Shown here one piece after another: positions 6,829 to 12,526 of a stretch of 12,526 bases of DNA. The position numbers and the translations under genes are program-made. Under the pieces are notes generated by a model. It was not told the origin of the DNA, ran no database searches, and saw only the letters and a program-made list of their open reading frames with translations. This stretch comes from Anaerolineae bacterium (GTDB lineage Bacteria > Chloroflexota > Anaerolineae > Anaerolineales > Villigracilaceae), in contig RFJH01000329.1 in the NCBI GenBank assembly GCA_003694975.1, positions 1 to 12,526 of the forward strand. The letters are read 5' to 3'. Each line of letters starts with the position of its first letter. Position 1 is the stretch's first letter.

Positions 6829-7608
6829 TCAAACTTTAATTTGTGCCACCGCCTCGGCTACTTTGTAATCGCCCAGCGGGAAGACAGGCACCATATGCTC
6901 CTCCACCCACTTCAACGCGTCTGCGGGGTTGATGCCCCAGTTCGTCGGGCAGGTGGATAGCAACTCCACAAGTGAAAAGCCCAGGCCGCGCACCTGTGTT
7001 TCAAAGGCGAGACGAATGGCTTTTTTGGCCTTGCGGATATTGGCCGGATTGTGCAAAGAGCGGCGCACAACGTAGCCTGCGCCGTCCAACTGGGCGAGAA
7101 TCTCCGCCATGCGAATCGGGTAGCCCTGAGTCTCCACATCGCGCCCGTTGGGAGAAGAGGTTGTCTTCTGGCCGGGCAAAGTGGTGGGGGCCATCTGACC
7201 GCCGGTCATGCCATAGATGGCGTTGTTGATAAAAATGACGGTGATGTTCTCGCCACGACCTGCGGCATGTACAATTTCGGCCATGCCAATAGAGGCCAGG
7301 TCTCCATCGCCCTGATAGGTGAAGACCACCCGGTCCGGCAAAACGCGTTTGATGCCGGTCGCCATAGCCGGCGCGCGTCCGTGAGCGGCCTCCACGAAAT
7401 CGCAGTTGAAGTAGTTATAGGCGAACACGGAGCAGCCAACCGGCGCCACGCCGATTGTCTTCTCCCGTATCCCCATCTCGTCCAACACCTCGGCGATCAG
7501 ACGATGCGCCACGCCATGCGTGCAGCCGGGGCAGTAGTGGGTGGGGAACTCGGTCAGCGATTCGGGGCGCTGGTAGACCAGATTCTCGGGTTTCGCAATC
7601 GTAACCAT
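6829..7608 (-). CDS. 2-oxoacid:ferredoxin oxidoreductase, beta subunit (thiamine diphosphate-binding)
   Basis: This is a 259-residue protein of the TPP-dependent beta subunit family. CPGCTHG (26-32) and a further Cys59 belong to the conserved N-terminal region, and the thiamine diphosphate motif runs from GDGD (100-103) to INN (127-129), with the usual spacing. The Mg-TPP site lies at the interface with the alpha subunit, where the 2-oxoacid is decarboxylated. The ATG at 7608 follows GAGAGGTG and lies 10 bases after the alpha stop, showing tight coupling. The next gene (gamma) follows after 16 bases. Equivalent to korB or the beta gene of a vor set. Confidence 0.94.
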   Translation of the reverse strand: MVTIAKPENLVYQRPESLTEFPTHYCPGCTHGVAHRLIAEVLDEMGIREKTIGVAPVGCSVFAYNYFNCDFVEAAHGRAPAMATGIKRVLPDRVVFTYQGDGDLASIGMAEIVHAAGRGENITVIFINNAIYGMTGGQMAPTTLPGQKTTSSPNGRDVETQGYPIRMAEILAQLDGAGYVVRRSLHNPANIRKAKKAIRLAFETQVRGLGFSLVELLSTCPTNWGINPADALKWVEEHMVPVFPLGDYKVAEAVAQIKV

Positions 7609-7618
7609 CGTGCACCTC

Positions 7619-8734
7619 TCAATTCACTCTCGCGCTCAGGCGCTCATACCACGCCTCGCGCGGATCGGCGGTAACGGTCAATTTTTCGCTGGTAATGCGT
7701 CGGATCTCATCGGCGATCTCGTCCGGGAACGGTACCACACCACCCAAACGTCCGTAGAACTCAACGGGCACCCGTCCCTGCACAGCCCTGAGCACATCAT
7801 CCAGCATCTGACCGGAGTTCATCTCGACGACCAGGAACGCCTGGACACGACGGCTTAGTTCGTCAACCACCTGGTAAGGGAAGGGGCTGAGCGTGATCGG
7901 GCGCAACAAACCGACTTTGAGACCCTGTGCGCGCGCCGCTCGAACGGCAGAAAGCGCCACTCGTCCGGCTGTGCCAAACCCAATGATCACGAACTCCGCA
8001 TCGTCCAGGTAATACTCTTTATAGCGCACTTCGTTCTTCTGAATCTCCCGCCAGCGCTTCAGGAGACGCAGGTTCGTCACCTCTTCATCATACGGGTCAA
8101 TGTAGATAGAGGTGAGAATGCGACGTTCCCGACCTTCCGCTCCGGTCACTGCCCAATCCCATTCCCGACGTTTGACCGGTCGCATCTCCGGCAACTCCGC
8201 CGGCTCCATCATCTGACCGATGTTGCCGTCGGCCACGATCATGCAGATCGTGCGGTACTTCTCGGCCAGGTCGAACGAGAGCACCACCAGGTCAATCGCT
8301 TCCTGCACGCTGGAGGGGGCCAACACGATAGGATGGTAATCCCCATGACCACCACCGTGCACGGCCTGGTTGTAATCCCCCTGGGAAGGGGCGATGTTCC
8401 CCAGGCCGGGACCGCCGCGCATCACGTTGACCAGCACCATCGGCACCTCCGTCCCGGCGATGTAGGAGAGCCCTTCCATCATCAGCGAGACACCGGGGCT
8501 GGACGAGGTGCTCATCACCCTCGCGCCGGTACAGGCCGCGCCGTAGACCATGTTGATCGCGGCCACCTCGCTCTCCGCCTGAACAAAAACCCGCCCCAGT
8601 TCTGGCATGCGGCGGGACATCCATTCCAGGACCTCGGTCTGCGGGGTAATGGGATAGCCAAAGTAGGCCTCCAGACCGGCACGAATAGCCGCCTCGGCAA
8701 TAGCCTCATTCCCTTTCAGCAATTCTTTGGCCAT
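7619..8734 (-). CDS. vorB: 2-oxoacid:ferredoxin oxidoreductase, alpha subunit, VorB-like (3-methyl-2-oxobutanoate type)
   Basis: This 371-residue protein contains the pyruvate:ferredoxin oxidoreductase domain I motifs: KGNEAIAEAAI (7-17), GYPITPQTE (26-34), and QAESEVAAINMVYGAA (52-67). VHGGGHGDY (125-133) and LRLLKRWREIQKNEVRY further on are patterns I associate with VorB, the alpha subunit of ketoisovalerate:ferredoxin oxidoreductase, more than with KorA or PorA. A VorB assignment implies branched-chain 2-oxoacids from valine, leucine and isoleucine as substrates, but 2-oxoglutarate cannot be excluded. AAGGAG precedes the ATG, 20 bases after the ferredoxin gene stop. It forms the substrate site together with the beta subunit. 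Confidence 0.9.
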   Translation of the reverse strand: MAKELLKGNEAIAEAAIRAGLEAYFGYPITPQTEVLEWMSRRMPELGRVFVQAESEVAAINMVYGAACTGARVMSTSSSPGVSLMMEGLSYIAGTEVPMVLVNVMRGGPGLGNIAPSQGDYNQAVHGGGHGDYHPIVLAPSSVQEAIDLVVLSFDLAEKYRTICMIVADGNIGQMMEPAELPEMRPVKRREWDWAVTGAEGRERRILTSIYIDPYDEEVTNLRLLKRWREIQKNEVRYKEYYLDDAEFVIIGFGTAGRVALSAVRAARAQGLKVGLLRPITLSPFPYQVVDELSRRVQAFLVVEMNSGQMLDDVLRAVQGRVPVEFYGRLGGVVPFPDEIADEIRRITSEKLTVTADPREAWYERLSARVN

Positions 8735-8754
8735 AGCGTTCTCCTTCTTCGAGA

Positions 8755-9000
8755 CTACGCCACCGCAGGGGCGGTTCGTTTGACCACCTCACGGTAGACG
8801 GTGATGGCCGCATCCGGACAAACAAGCGCACAAATCGCGCAACCGGTGCAGCCATCCTTGTAGATGTGTGTCGGATGGTAGCCTTTAGGCGTCAATCGGC
8901 TCATATCGAGTTCGAGCACACCTTGAGGGCAGGCAGTGACACACAATTCACACCCCTTACAATGCATTTCGTTGACTTCAATCCAACCTTTCGCTGGCAT
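8755..9000 (-). CDS. 2-oxoacid:ferredoxin oxidoreductase, delta subunit (2x[4Fe-4S] ferredoxin)
   Basis: This is an 81-residue bacterial-type ferredoxin with two complete cluster motifs: CKGCELCVTACP (C14, C17, C20, C24) and CTGCAICALVCP (C51, C54, C57, C61). It carries electrons from the catalytic centre of the oxidoreductase to soluble ferredoxin. The ATG at 9000 is preferred because AAAGGAGG lies seven bases upstream; a TTG directly before it (9003) is a less likely start. It is the first gene of the operon and is followed by the alpha gene after 20 bases. The order delta-alpha-beta-gamma is common for vor/kor operons. Confidence 0.93.
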   Translation of the reverse strand: MPAKGWIEVNEMHCKGCELCVTACPQGVLELDMSRLTPKGYHPTHIYKDGCTGCAICALVCPDAAITVYREVVKRTAPAVA

Positions 9001-9277
9001 CAAAACGCCTCCTTTGAAGAGTAGTAAGACAAAAAATGGCGTATATGCCTATTCCTACCCATTATCCCCCTTTTTTTGTCGTAAGGGTAGTGCCATGCGT
9101 CATACGTTGAAGGATACAAACTTCCCTCACTCTTTTATTTTAACACCTTCCACGCCGCCGGAGATGCTTGGAAACCACGTCGAGCGCAACGCTCTGGGGG
9201 GCTGCCCCTATCTTAAAACAAGCCCTGTCAAGGGGTCCGGCGCAAGCGCTCTCCGAGAGACTGCATGGCAGAGGCGT

Positions 9278-9298
9278 CGCAACTGGCGAGCAGTTGCG
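9278..9298. repeat. Inverted repeat, 8-bp stem
   Basis: CGCAACTG and CAGTTGCG pair perfectly around the five-base loop GCGAG. No T-tract follows. It belongs to the palindrome cluster between the two operons. Confidence 0.6.
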
Positions 9299-9310
9299 CT
9301 ACAGCAACCC

Positions 9311-9350
9311 GCTCTCCGAGTGGCCGCGAAGCGGCTATATCGAGGAGAGC
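9311..9350. repeat. Nested inverted repeat (two-stem hairpin)
   Basis: An outer 7-bp stem, GCTCTCC (9311-9317) with GGAGAGC (9344-9350), encloses a 5-bp stem, GCCGC (9323-9327) with GCGGC (9331-9335), closed by GAA. The ten bases GCTCTCCGAG that open it also occur at 9248-9257, so part of this unit is repeated nearby. Confidence 0.6.
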
Positions 9351-9409
9351 GATGACCAATGCGGCCCTCGATACGCACCTGCGGCGCTATCTGTATAAAG
9401 GGTAAGGCG

Positions 9410-9457
9410 GAGCGCTCGGCGAGGCGCTTCGCTCAGCGCGAGGTTCGCGTCGCGCGA
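9410..9457. repeat. Cluster of short G+C-rich palindromes
   Basis: Several overlapping pairings are possible: GAGCG (9410-9414) with CGCTC (9430-9434), GCGCT (9412-9416) with AGCGC (9435-9439), CGCGA (9437-9441) with TCGCG (9445-9449), and the self-complementary TCGCGCGA (9450-9457). CG-rich words related to GCGAAGC recur. It looks like a degenerate dispersed repeat rather than a coding sequence. Confidence 0.5.
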
Positions 9458-9503
9458 GCCGAAGGCGTTTTTGTTCCATCACGCACAAAGGGACATATCG
9501 GGC

Positions 9504-9509
9504 TATAAT
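9504..9509 (+). promoter_or_regulatory. -10 box upstream of the thiolase gene
   Basis: A perfect TATAAT lies about 100 bases before the thiolase ATG. No -35 of good match is found at 16-18 bases, so the promoter may depend on an activator or an alternative sigma factor. Transcription would start near 9516 and leave a leader of about 90 bases. Confidence 0.45.
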
Positions 9510-9607
9510 AGGAATACCTACCTACCGACAACGCCGGGCACGGCATCCCCGCGACCCGCGCCAGTCCGGCAATGCAGAACCCTCACCAACATCAGGAGTG
9601 ACAGATC

Positions 9608-10807
9608 ATGAGCACAGAAACCCAAGCCGTCATCCTCAGCGCCGTCCGCACACCGAGCGGACGCTTTCAGGGCAGTTTGAGTGGCATCCCGGCCCCTCAA
9701 CTGGGTGCCATCGTCGTCCGCGAAGCAGTACGCCGCGCGGGCATCCCAGATGCCGCAGAAATCGCCGAAGTCCTGATGGGCAACGTGGTCTCCGCAGGCC
9801 TGGGTCAGAACCCCGCCCGTCAGGCCGCCATCCACGCCGGTCTGCCGCATTCGGTCGGCGCGACGACGCTGAACAAAGTCTGCGGCTCAGGGCTGAAAGC
9901 CGTGATGCTCGCCGCACAGGCCATCAAAGCCGGTGATGGCGAACTTTTCGTCGCCGGTGGGATGGAATCAATGAGCCGCGCCCCGTTCCTCGTCCACGGT
10001 CGCTCCGGTGAATTGCGCTTCGGCCACGTTCAACTCGTGGACGCCCTGCTCCACGATGGCCTGTGGTGCGCCCTGGAAGATTGGAGCATGGGCAGCGCTG
10101 CGGAGTTCATCGCCGAGGAATACGGCGTGACGCGCGAGGCGATGGACGAGTTCGCCTACCAGAGCCACCAGAAGGCCATCGCCGCGATTGACGAGGGACG
10201 CTTCAAAGAGGAAATTGTGCCGGTGGAAGTACGCCGCAAGAAAGAGACCGTCCTCTTCGATACAGACGAGACGCCGCGCCGCGATACCTCCCTGGAAGCC
10301 CTCGCGAAATTGAAACCCGCTTTCGTGAAAGACGGCAAAGTGACCGCCGGGAACGCCCCCGGCCTGAACGACGGCGCCGCTGCGGTGGTCGTCGCCAGCC
10401 GCGCTTATGCCGAGAAACACGGCCTGCAACCCCTGGCACGTATTGTTGGCTATGCGCAGGCCGCCGACGAGCCGAAGTACCTCTTCCGCGCCCCGGTCAA
10501 GGCCATGCCTCTGCTCCTCGAAAAAGTCGGCTGGACTCTGGCCGATGTGGACCTGATCGAACTCAACGAAGCCTTCGCCGCGCAGGTGCTGGCGGACGGC
10601 TACGCCCTCGCCGATCAGGGCTGGGACTGGAGCAAAGTCAACGTGAACGGCGGTGCCATCGCCCTCGGTCACCCCATCGGCGCTTCCGGCGCCCGCATCC
10701 TGACCACGCTCATCTACGCCCTCAAACAACGCGGCCTGAAGCGCGGCATCGCCTCCCTCTGCCTGGGCGGCGCGGAAGCGGTCGCCATGGCAATTGAGAT
10801 AGAATAG
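9608..10807 (+). CDS. Acetyl-CoA acetyltransferase-type thiolase
   Basis: This is a 399-residue class II thiolase, full length for the family. The nucleophile is Cys92 in NKVCGSG. The other catalytic residues are visible as NEAF (near the Asn/Glu of the active site), His355 in GGAIALGHPIGASG, and Cys385 in LCLGGAEA. The reaction is reversible condensation of two acetyl-CoA to acetoacetyl-CoA, or thiolysis of 3-ketoacyl-CoA. The loop after Cys385 reads GGAE where most thiolases have GGG, a small departure. The ATG follows AGGAG with a nine-base gap. It is the first gene of a plus-strand group that ends with a 3-hydroxyacyl-CoA dehydrogenase, so a role in short-chain acyl-CoA metabolism (beta-oxidation, butyrate, or PHB precursors) fits. 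Names such as atoB, thlA or phaA cannot be chosen from sequence. Confidence 0.93.
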   Translation: MSTETQAVILSAVRTPSGRFQGSLSGIPAPQLGAIVVREAVRRAGIPDAAEIAEVLMGNVVSAGLGQNPARQAAIHAGLPHSVGATTLNKVCGSGLKAVMLAAQAIKAGDGELFVAGGMESMSRAPFLVHGRSGELRFGHVQLVDALLHDGLWCALEDWSMGSAAEFIAEEYGVTREAMDEFAYQSHQKAIAAIDEGRFKEEIVPVEVRRKKETVLFDTDETPRRDTSLEALAKLKPAFVKDGKVTAGNAPGLNDGAAAVVVASRAYAEKHGLQPLARIVGYAQAADEPKYLFRAPVKAMPLLLEKVGWTLADVDLIELNEAFAAQVLADGYALADQGWDWSKVNVNGGAIALGHPIGASGARILTTLIYALKQRGLKRGIASLCLGGAEAVAMAIEIE

Positions 10808-10809
10808 TG

Positions 10810-10836
10810 CGTAGTGCGAGATTATTCTCGCGCTAC
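10810..10836 (+). repeat. Stop-adjacent hairpin repeat, copy A
   Basis: GTAGTGCGAGA (10811-10821) pairs with TCTCGCGCTAC (10826-10836) over 11 positions with one G:T wobble, around the loop TTAT. It begins two bases after the thiolase stop codon. No T-tract follows, so it is a processing or stability hairpin or a dispersed repeat rather than a plain intrinsic terminator. Fourteen bases (CGTAGTGCGAGATT) recur in inverted orientation at 12456-12469. Confidence 0.6.
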
Positions 10837-10877
10837 TCGGGTGAGCAAGTGTAATAACCATCTCTGGAGGCATGATG

Positions 10878-11126
10878 ATGAGCGAGCAGGAGATGTTGGA
10901 ACGCATTGTGATCGATCCCGAAGTGATGACGGGCAAACCCGTCGTTCGCGGCACGCGCCTGACGGTGGAATACATCCTGGGATTGCTGGCACAAGGGGCA
11001 AGCGTCGAGGAGATCCTGGAAGAGTATGTTGGCCTCACCAGAGAAGATATTCAGGCCTGTTTGTTGTTCGCGAGCAAATCCCTGGAAAGCACAACGTTTA
11101 TGCCGTTGGAAATAGGAGCAGCATAG
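10878..11126 (+). CDS. DUF433 protein, probable antitoxin of a toxin-antitoxin pair
   Basis: This is an 82-residue protein with the DUF433 signature: an early I-x-x-DP, then GKPVVRGTRLTVEYIL (19-34), then an acidic helical part (SVEEILEEYVGLTREDI). DUF433 proteins contain a helix-turn-helix-like fold and are commonly encoded directly upstream of PIN-like DUF5615 proteins, where they are thought to act as antitoxins. Three ATGs lie in tandem at 10872, 10875 and 10878; GGAGG ends at 10870, so the third has the best spacing. The stop codon abuts the ATG of the next gene. Base use is visibly less G+C-rich than in the thiolase and dehydrogenase genes on each side, suggesting the pair was acquired. 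Confidence 0.88.
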   Translation: MSEQEMLERIVIDPEVMTGKPVVRGTRLTVEYILGLLAQGASVEEILEEYVGLTREDIQACLLFASKSLESTTFMPLEIGAA

Positions 11127-11471
11127 ATGCGCTTTATAGTAGATGAATGCACCGGCCCTCTGGTATCTAGATGGCTGCGGGAAAAAGGGCACGATGTATT
11201 TGATATCTACGAGCAGGCGCGCGGAATAAGCGATGAGGAAGTGCTTGAGATAGCGAACCGCGAGAAGCGAATACTGATCACAAACGACAAGGACTTTGGA
11301 GAAAAAATCTACAGGGAGAGAAAGGTTCATTCGGGGGTAATCTTGTTGAGGCTGAAGAATGAGCGAGCAAGGAACAAGATAGCAGTACTGGAACAATTGT
11401 TGAGCAACTACAAGGCAGTATTGAAGGGAAGATTCGTGGTGGCTGATGAAAAACGAGTGCGAATCTCGTAA
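11127..11471 (+). CDS. DUF5615 PIN-like protein, probable toxin nuclease
   Basis: This is a 114-residue protein with the DUF5615 (Mut7-C/PIN-like) pattern: FIVDEC near the N-terminus with acidic residues D6 and E7, GHDVFDI (21-27), and LITNDKDFGE (50-59) with D54 and D56. These acidic residues would form the metal site of a PIN-type RNase, so the likely role is a toxin that cleaves RNA, held in check by the DUF433 protein. Its ATG directly follows the TAG of the antitoxin gene, and AGGAG lies inside the end of that gene, which indicates translational coupling. It is A+T-richer than its neighbours, like its partner. Activity of this family is less well established than that of VapC. Confidence 0.85.
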   Translation: MRFIVDECTGPLVSRWLREKGHDVFDIYEQARGISDEEVLEIANREKRILITNDKDFGEKIYRERKVHSGVILLRLKNERARNKIAVLEQLLSNYKAVLKGRFVVADEKRVRIS

Positions 11472-11515
11472 AGACAAAACAAACTGAGATGACCATAAAG
11501 CAAAGGAGCGCAGCG

Positions 11516-12364
11516 ATGGAAATCAAACACATCTTCGTCGTCGGCGCGGGGACGATGGGCAACGGCATCGCCCAGGTCGCCGCGACCTCCGGCTATCAGG
11601 TCACCTGCATGGACATCGCCCCCGAAGCCATCGAACGGGCGAAGGCGACCATCGCCAAATCCACGGCGAAACTCCTCGAAAAAGGACGCATCACCGAGGA
11701 ACAAAAAGCCGCTGCGGAGGCCATTCGCTTCGTCACCACCCTGGACGACGTGCCCCAGGCCGACCTGGTGATCGAGGCAGCCACCGAGAACCCCGAACTG
11801 AAGTTTAATATCTTCCGCGACCTGGACGCGCGCGCCCGCCCGGAAGTCATCCTGGCCTCGAACACCTCCTCCATCAGCATCACCAAGATCGCCGCCGCCA
11901 CGAAGCGCCCCGATAAGGTCATCGGGATGCACTTCATGAACCCCGTCCCGCTGATGCGCCTCGTGGAGGTCATTCGCGGCCTGGCGACCTCGGACGAGAC
12001 GGCGGCCACGACCATCGAGGTCTGCAAGACGATGGGCAAGACGCCGGTGGAAGCGAACGATTCGCCGGGCTTCATCTCCAACCGCATCCTGTGCCCGATG
12101 ATCAACGAGGCGATTTTCGCCCTGCAAGAGGGCATCGGCACGCCGGAGGCCATTGACCAGGTGATGAAACTGGGCATGAATCACCCCATGGGCCCCCTCG
12201 AACTCTGCGACCTGATCGGCCTGGACGTGGTGCTCTTCGTCATGGAAGTCCTGCATCGCGACCTGGGCGAGGACAAATACCGCCCGGCCCCCCTCCTGCG
12301 CAAGATGGTGGACGCGGGCTACCTGGGCCGCAAAACCGGTCGTGGCTTCTACGAGTACAAGTAG
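11516..12364 (+). CDS. hbd: 3-hydroxybutyryl-CoA dehydrogenase (short-chain 3-hydroxyacyl-CoA dehydrogenase)
   Basis: This is a 282-residue protein, the usual length of bacterial Hbd. An N-terminal Rossmann fold has VGAGTMGNGIA (9-19) for NAD(P). The catalytic set is present: Ser118 in SNTSSISI, His139 in GMHFMNP, Glu151, and Asn189 in GFISNR. The C-terminal dimerisation domain contains MGPLELCDLIGLD, typical of the family. It interconverts (S)-3-hydroxyacyl-CoA and 3-ketoacyl-CoA in the cytoplasm, acting with the thiolase encoded upstream; no crotonase gene is in the window. The ATG at 11516 is chosen because AAAGGAG lies eight bases upstream; an earlier in-frame ATG at 11489 would add nine non-conserved residues. 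It starts 44 bases after the PIN-like gene, so it may be co-transcribed with the toxin-antitoxin pair. Confidence 0.95.
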   Translation: MEIKHIFVVGAGTMGNGIAQVAATSGYQVTCMDIAPEAIERAKATIAKSTAKLLEKGRITEEQKAAAEAIRFVTTLDDVPQADLVIEAATENPELKFNIFRDLDARARPEVILASNTSSISITKIAAATKRPDKVIGMHFMNPVPLMRLVEVIRGLATSDETAATTIEVCKTMGKTPVEANDSPGFISNRILCPMINEAIFALQEGIGTPEAIDQVMKLGMNHPMGPLELCDLIGLDVVLFVMEVLHRDLGEDKYRPAPLLRKMVDAGYLGRKTGRGFYEYK

Positions 12365-12390
12365 TCACCTCGAAACCGTCCAACAAAAGA

Positions 12391-12422
12391 CGAGACCTCC
12401 GGCGAGGAGGTCTCGTTGTTTT
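12391..12422. terminator. Strong intrinsic terminator, probably bidirectional
   Basis: CGAGACCTCC (12391-12400) pairs perfectly with GGAGGTCTCG (12406-12415) around GGCGA. It is followed by TTGTTTT on the plus strand and by TCTTTTGTTG on the minus strand. It lies 26 bases after the hbd stop and could also end a convergent gene entering from the right. Confidence 0.85.
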
Positions 12423-12447
12423 GGAATGGTTTAGCATCCGACTGAAG

Positions 12448-12469
12448 GCGAGATGAATCTCGCACTACG
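12448..12469 (-). repeat. Stop-adjacent hairpin repeat, copy B
   Basis: Read on the minus strand this is CGTAGTGCGAGATT followed by CATCTCGC. It shares its first 14 bases exactly with copy A at 10810 and forms a shorter 6-bp stem, GCGAGA with TCTCGC. It begins immediately after the stop codon of the possible gene at the right edge, in the same orientation relative to that gene as copy A is to the thiolase gene. Confidence 0.5.
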
Positions 12470-12526
12470 TCATCGCCACGGCGCGAGGATGAGTGCGGTG
12501 GTCTCATCCGCGGCGTGACCGAGGAG
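12470..12526 (-). CDS. Possible C-terminus of a convergent gene (partial, unidentified)
   Basis: The minus strand from the right edge reads 18 codons ending in APWR and then TGA at 12472-12470. The fragment is too short to assign. Support comes from the bidirectional shape of the terminator at 12391-12422 and from the repeat that follows this stop just as one follows the thiolase stop. It could equally be intergenic sequence. Confidence 0.35.
   Translation of the reverse strand, partial: LLGHAADETTALILAPWR

Larger units (their letters stand above)
9001..9607. other. Intergenic region between two divergent operons
   Basis: No convincing gene is seen in these 607 bases; an open frame over 9093-9355 has no family resemblance and runs through palindromes. 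The first part (to about 9160) is AT-rich and must hold the minus-strand promoter of the oxidoreductase operon. A GATAAT near 9052 and an imperfect palindrome at 9038-9049 are present, but no -35 could be paired convincingly. About 9170-9475 is G+C-rich and full of inverted repeats (listed separately). The rest is the promoter and leader of the thiolase gene. Confidence 0.75.

Noticed and set aside
9226..9231. Perfect TTGACA on the minus strand as a -35 for the oxidoreductase operon
   Set aside because: No -10-like hexamer lies 15-19 bases downstream, and it is more than 220 bases from the ferredoxin start.
8936..9355. Plus-strand open frame of 139 codons
   Set aside because: It runs from inside the ferredoxin gene through AT-rich DNA and then the palindromic block; composition changes sharply and the translation looks like translated repeats.
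9968..11038. Minus-strand open frame of 356 codons
   Set aside because: It is opposite the thiolase and DUF433 genes, both of which have clear motifs and ribosome binding sites.
10808..12472. The inverted hairpin copies as ends of a mobile element carrying DUF433, DUF5615 and hbd
   Set aside because: No transposase and no target duplication were seen, and each copy is better explained by its position right after a stop codon.

Overview
The window looks like a chromosomal piece from a respiring bacterium, most probably a Chloroflexota (Anaerolineae-like) organism. That placement is an inference from three things: an alternative complex III (ACIII) type gene set, a ferredoxin-dependent 2-oxoacid oxidoreductase, and moderately high G+C with clear Shine-Dalgarno sites. 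No rRNA, tRNA, CRISPR array or insertion sequence was seen.

Region 1 (1-5900, minus strand) is a respiratory operon read right to left: a membrane-anchored diheme cytochrome c, the pentaheme cytochrome ActA, a Tat/lipoprotein molybdopterin-oxidoreductase-like subunit (ActB1), a separate four-cluster ferredoxin subunit (ActB2) and the NrfD-like ten-helix quinol-binding subunit ActC, whose C-terminal tail runs off the left edge. Together they would oxidise menaquinol or another quinol and pass electrons to a periplasmic cytochrome c or copper protein and on to an oxidase. The unusual points are that ActB is split into two genes, and that the B1 part keeps a four-cysteine iron-sulfur motif while showing no cysteine that could bind molybdenum. 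A consensus -10 box precedes the operon. A small divergent ORF for a one-helix membrane protein sits on the other side, and a strong hairpin lies at its far end.

Region 2 (6252-9000, minus strand) is a tight four-gene operon for a 2-oxoacid:ferredoxin oxidoreductase (delta ferredoxin, alpha, beta, gamma). The alpha subunit reads most like the VorB (2-ketoisovalerate) type.

Region 3 (9001-9607) is non-coding. It has an AT-rich part upstream of the oxidoreductase operon, then a palindrome-rich G+C-rich block of about 300 bases, then a promoter and leader for the plus-strand genes.

Region 4 (9608-12364, plus strand) holds an acetyl-CoA acetyltransferase-type thiolase and a 3-hydroxybutyryl-CoA dehydrogenase. 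A DUF433/DUF5615 toxin-antitoxin-like pair sits between them. The two enzymes fit short-chain acyl-CoA metabolism (beta-oxidation, butyrate or polyhydroxyalkanoate routes), and 2-oxoacid oxidation in region 2 would supply acyl-CoA and reduced ferredoxin. A near-perfect bidirectional terminator follows. The last 57 bases may be the C-terminus of a convergent gene. A short hairpin repeat starts directly after two different stop codons (thiolase and the edge gene) in the same orientation relative to each gene.
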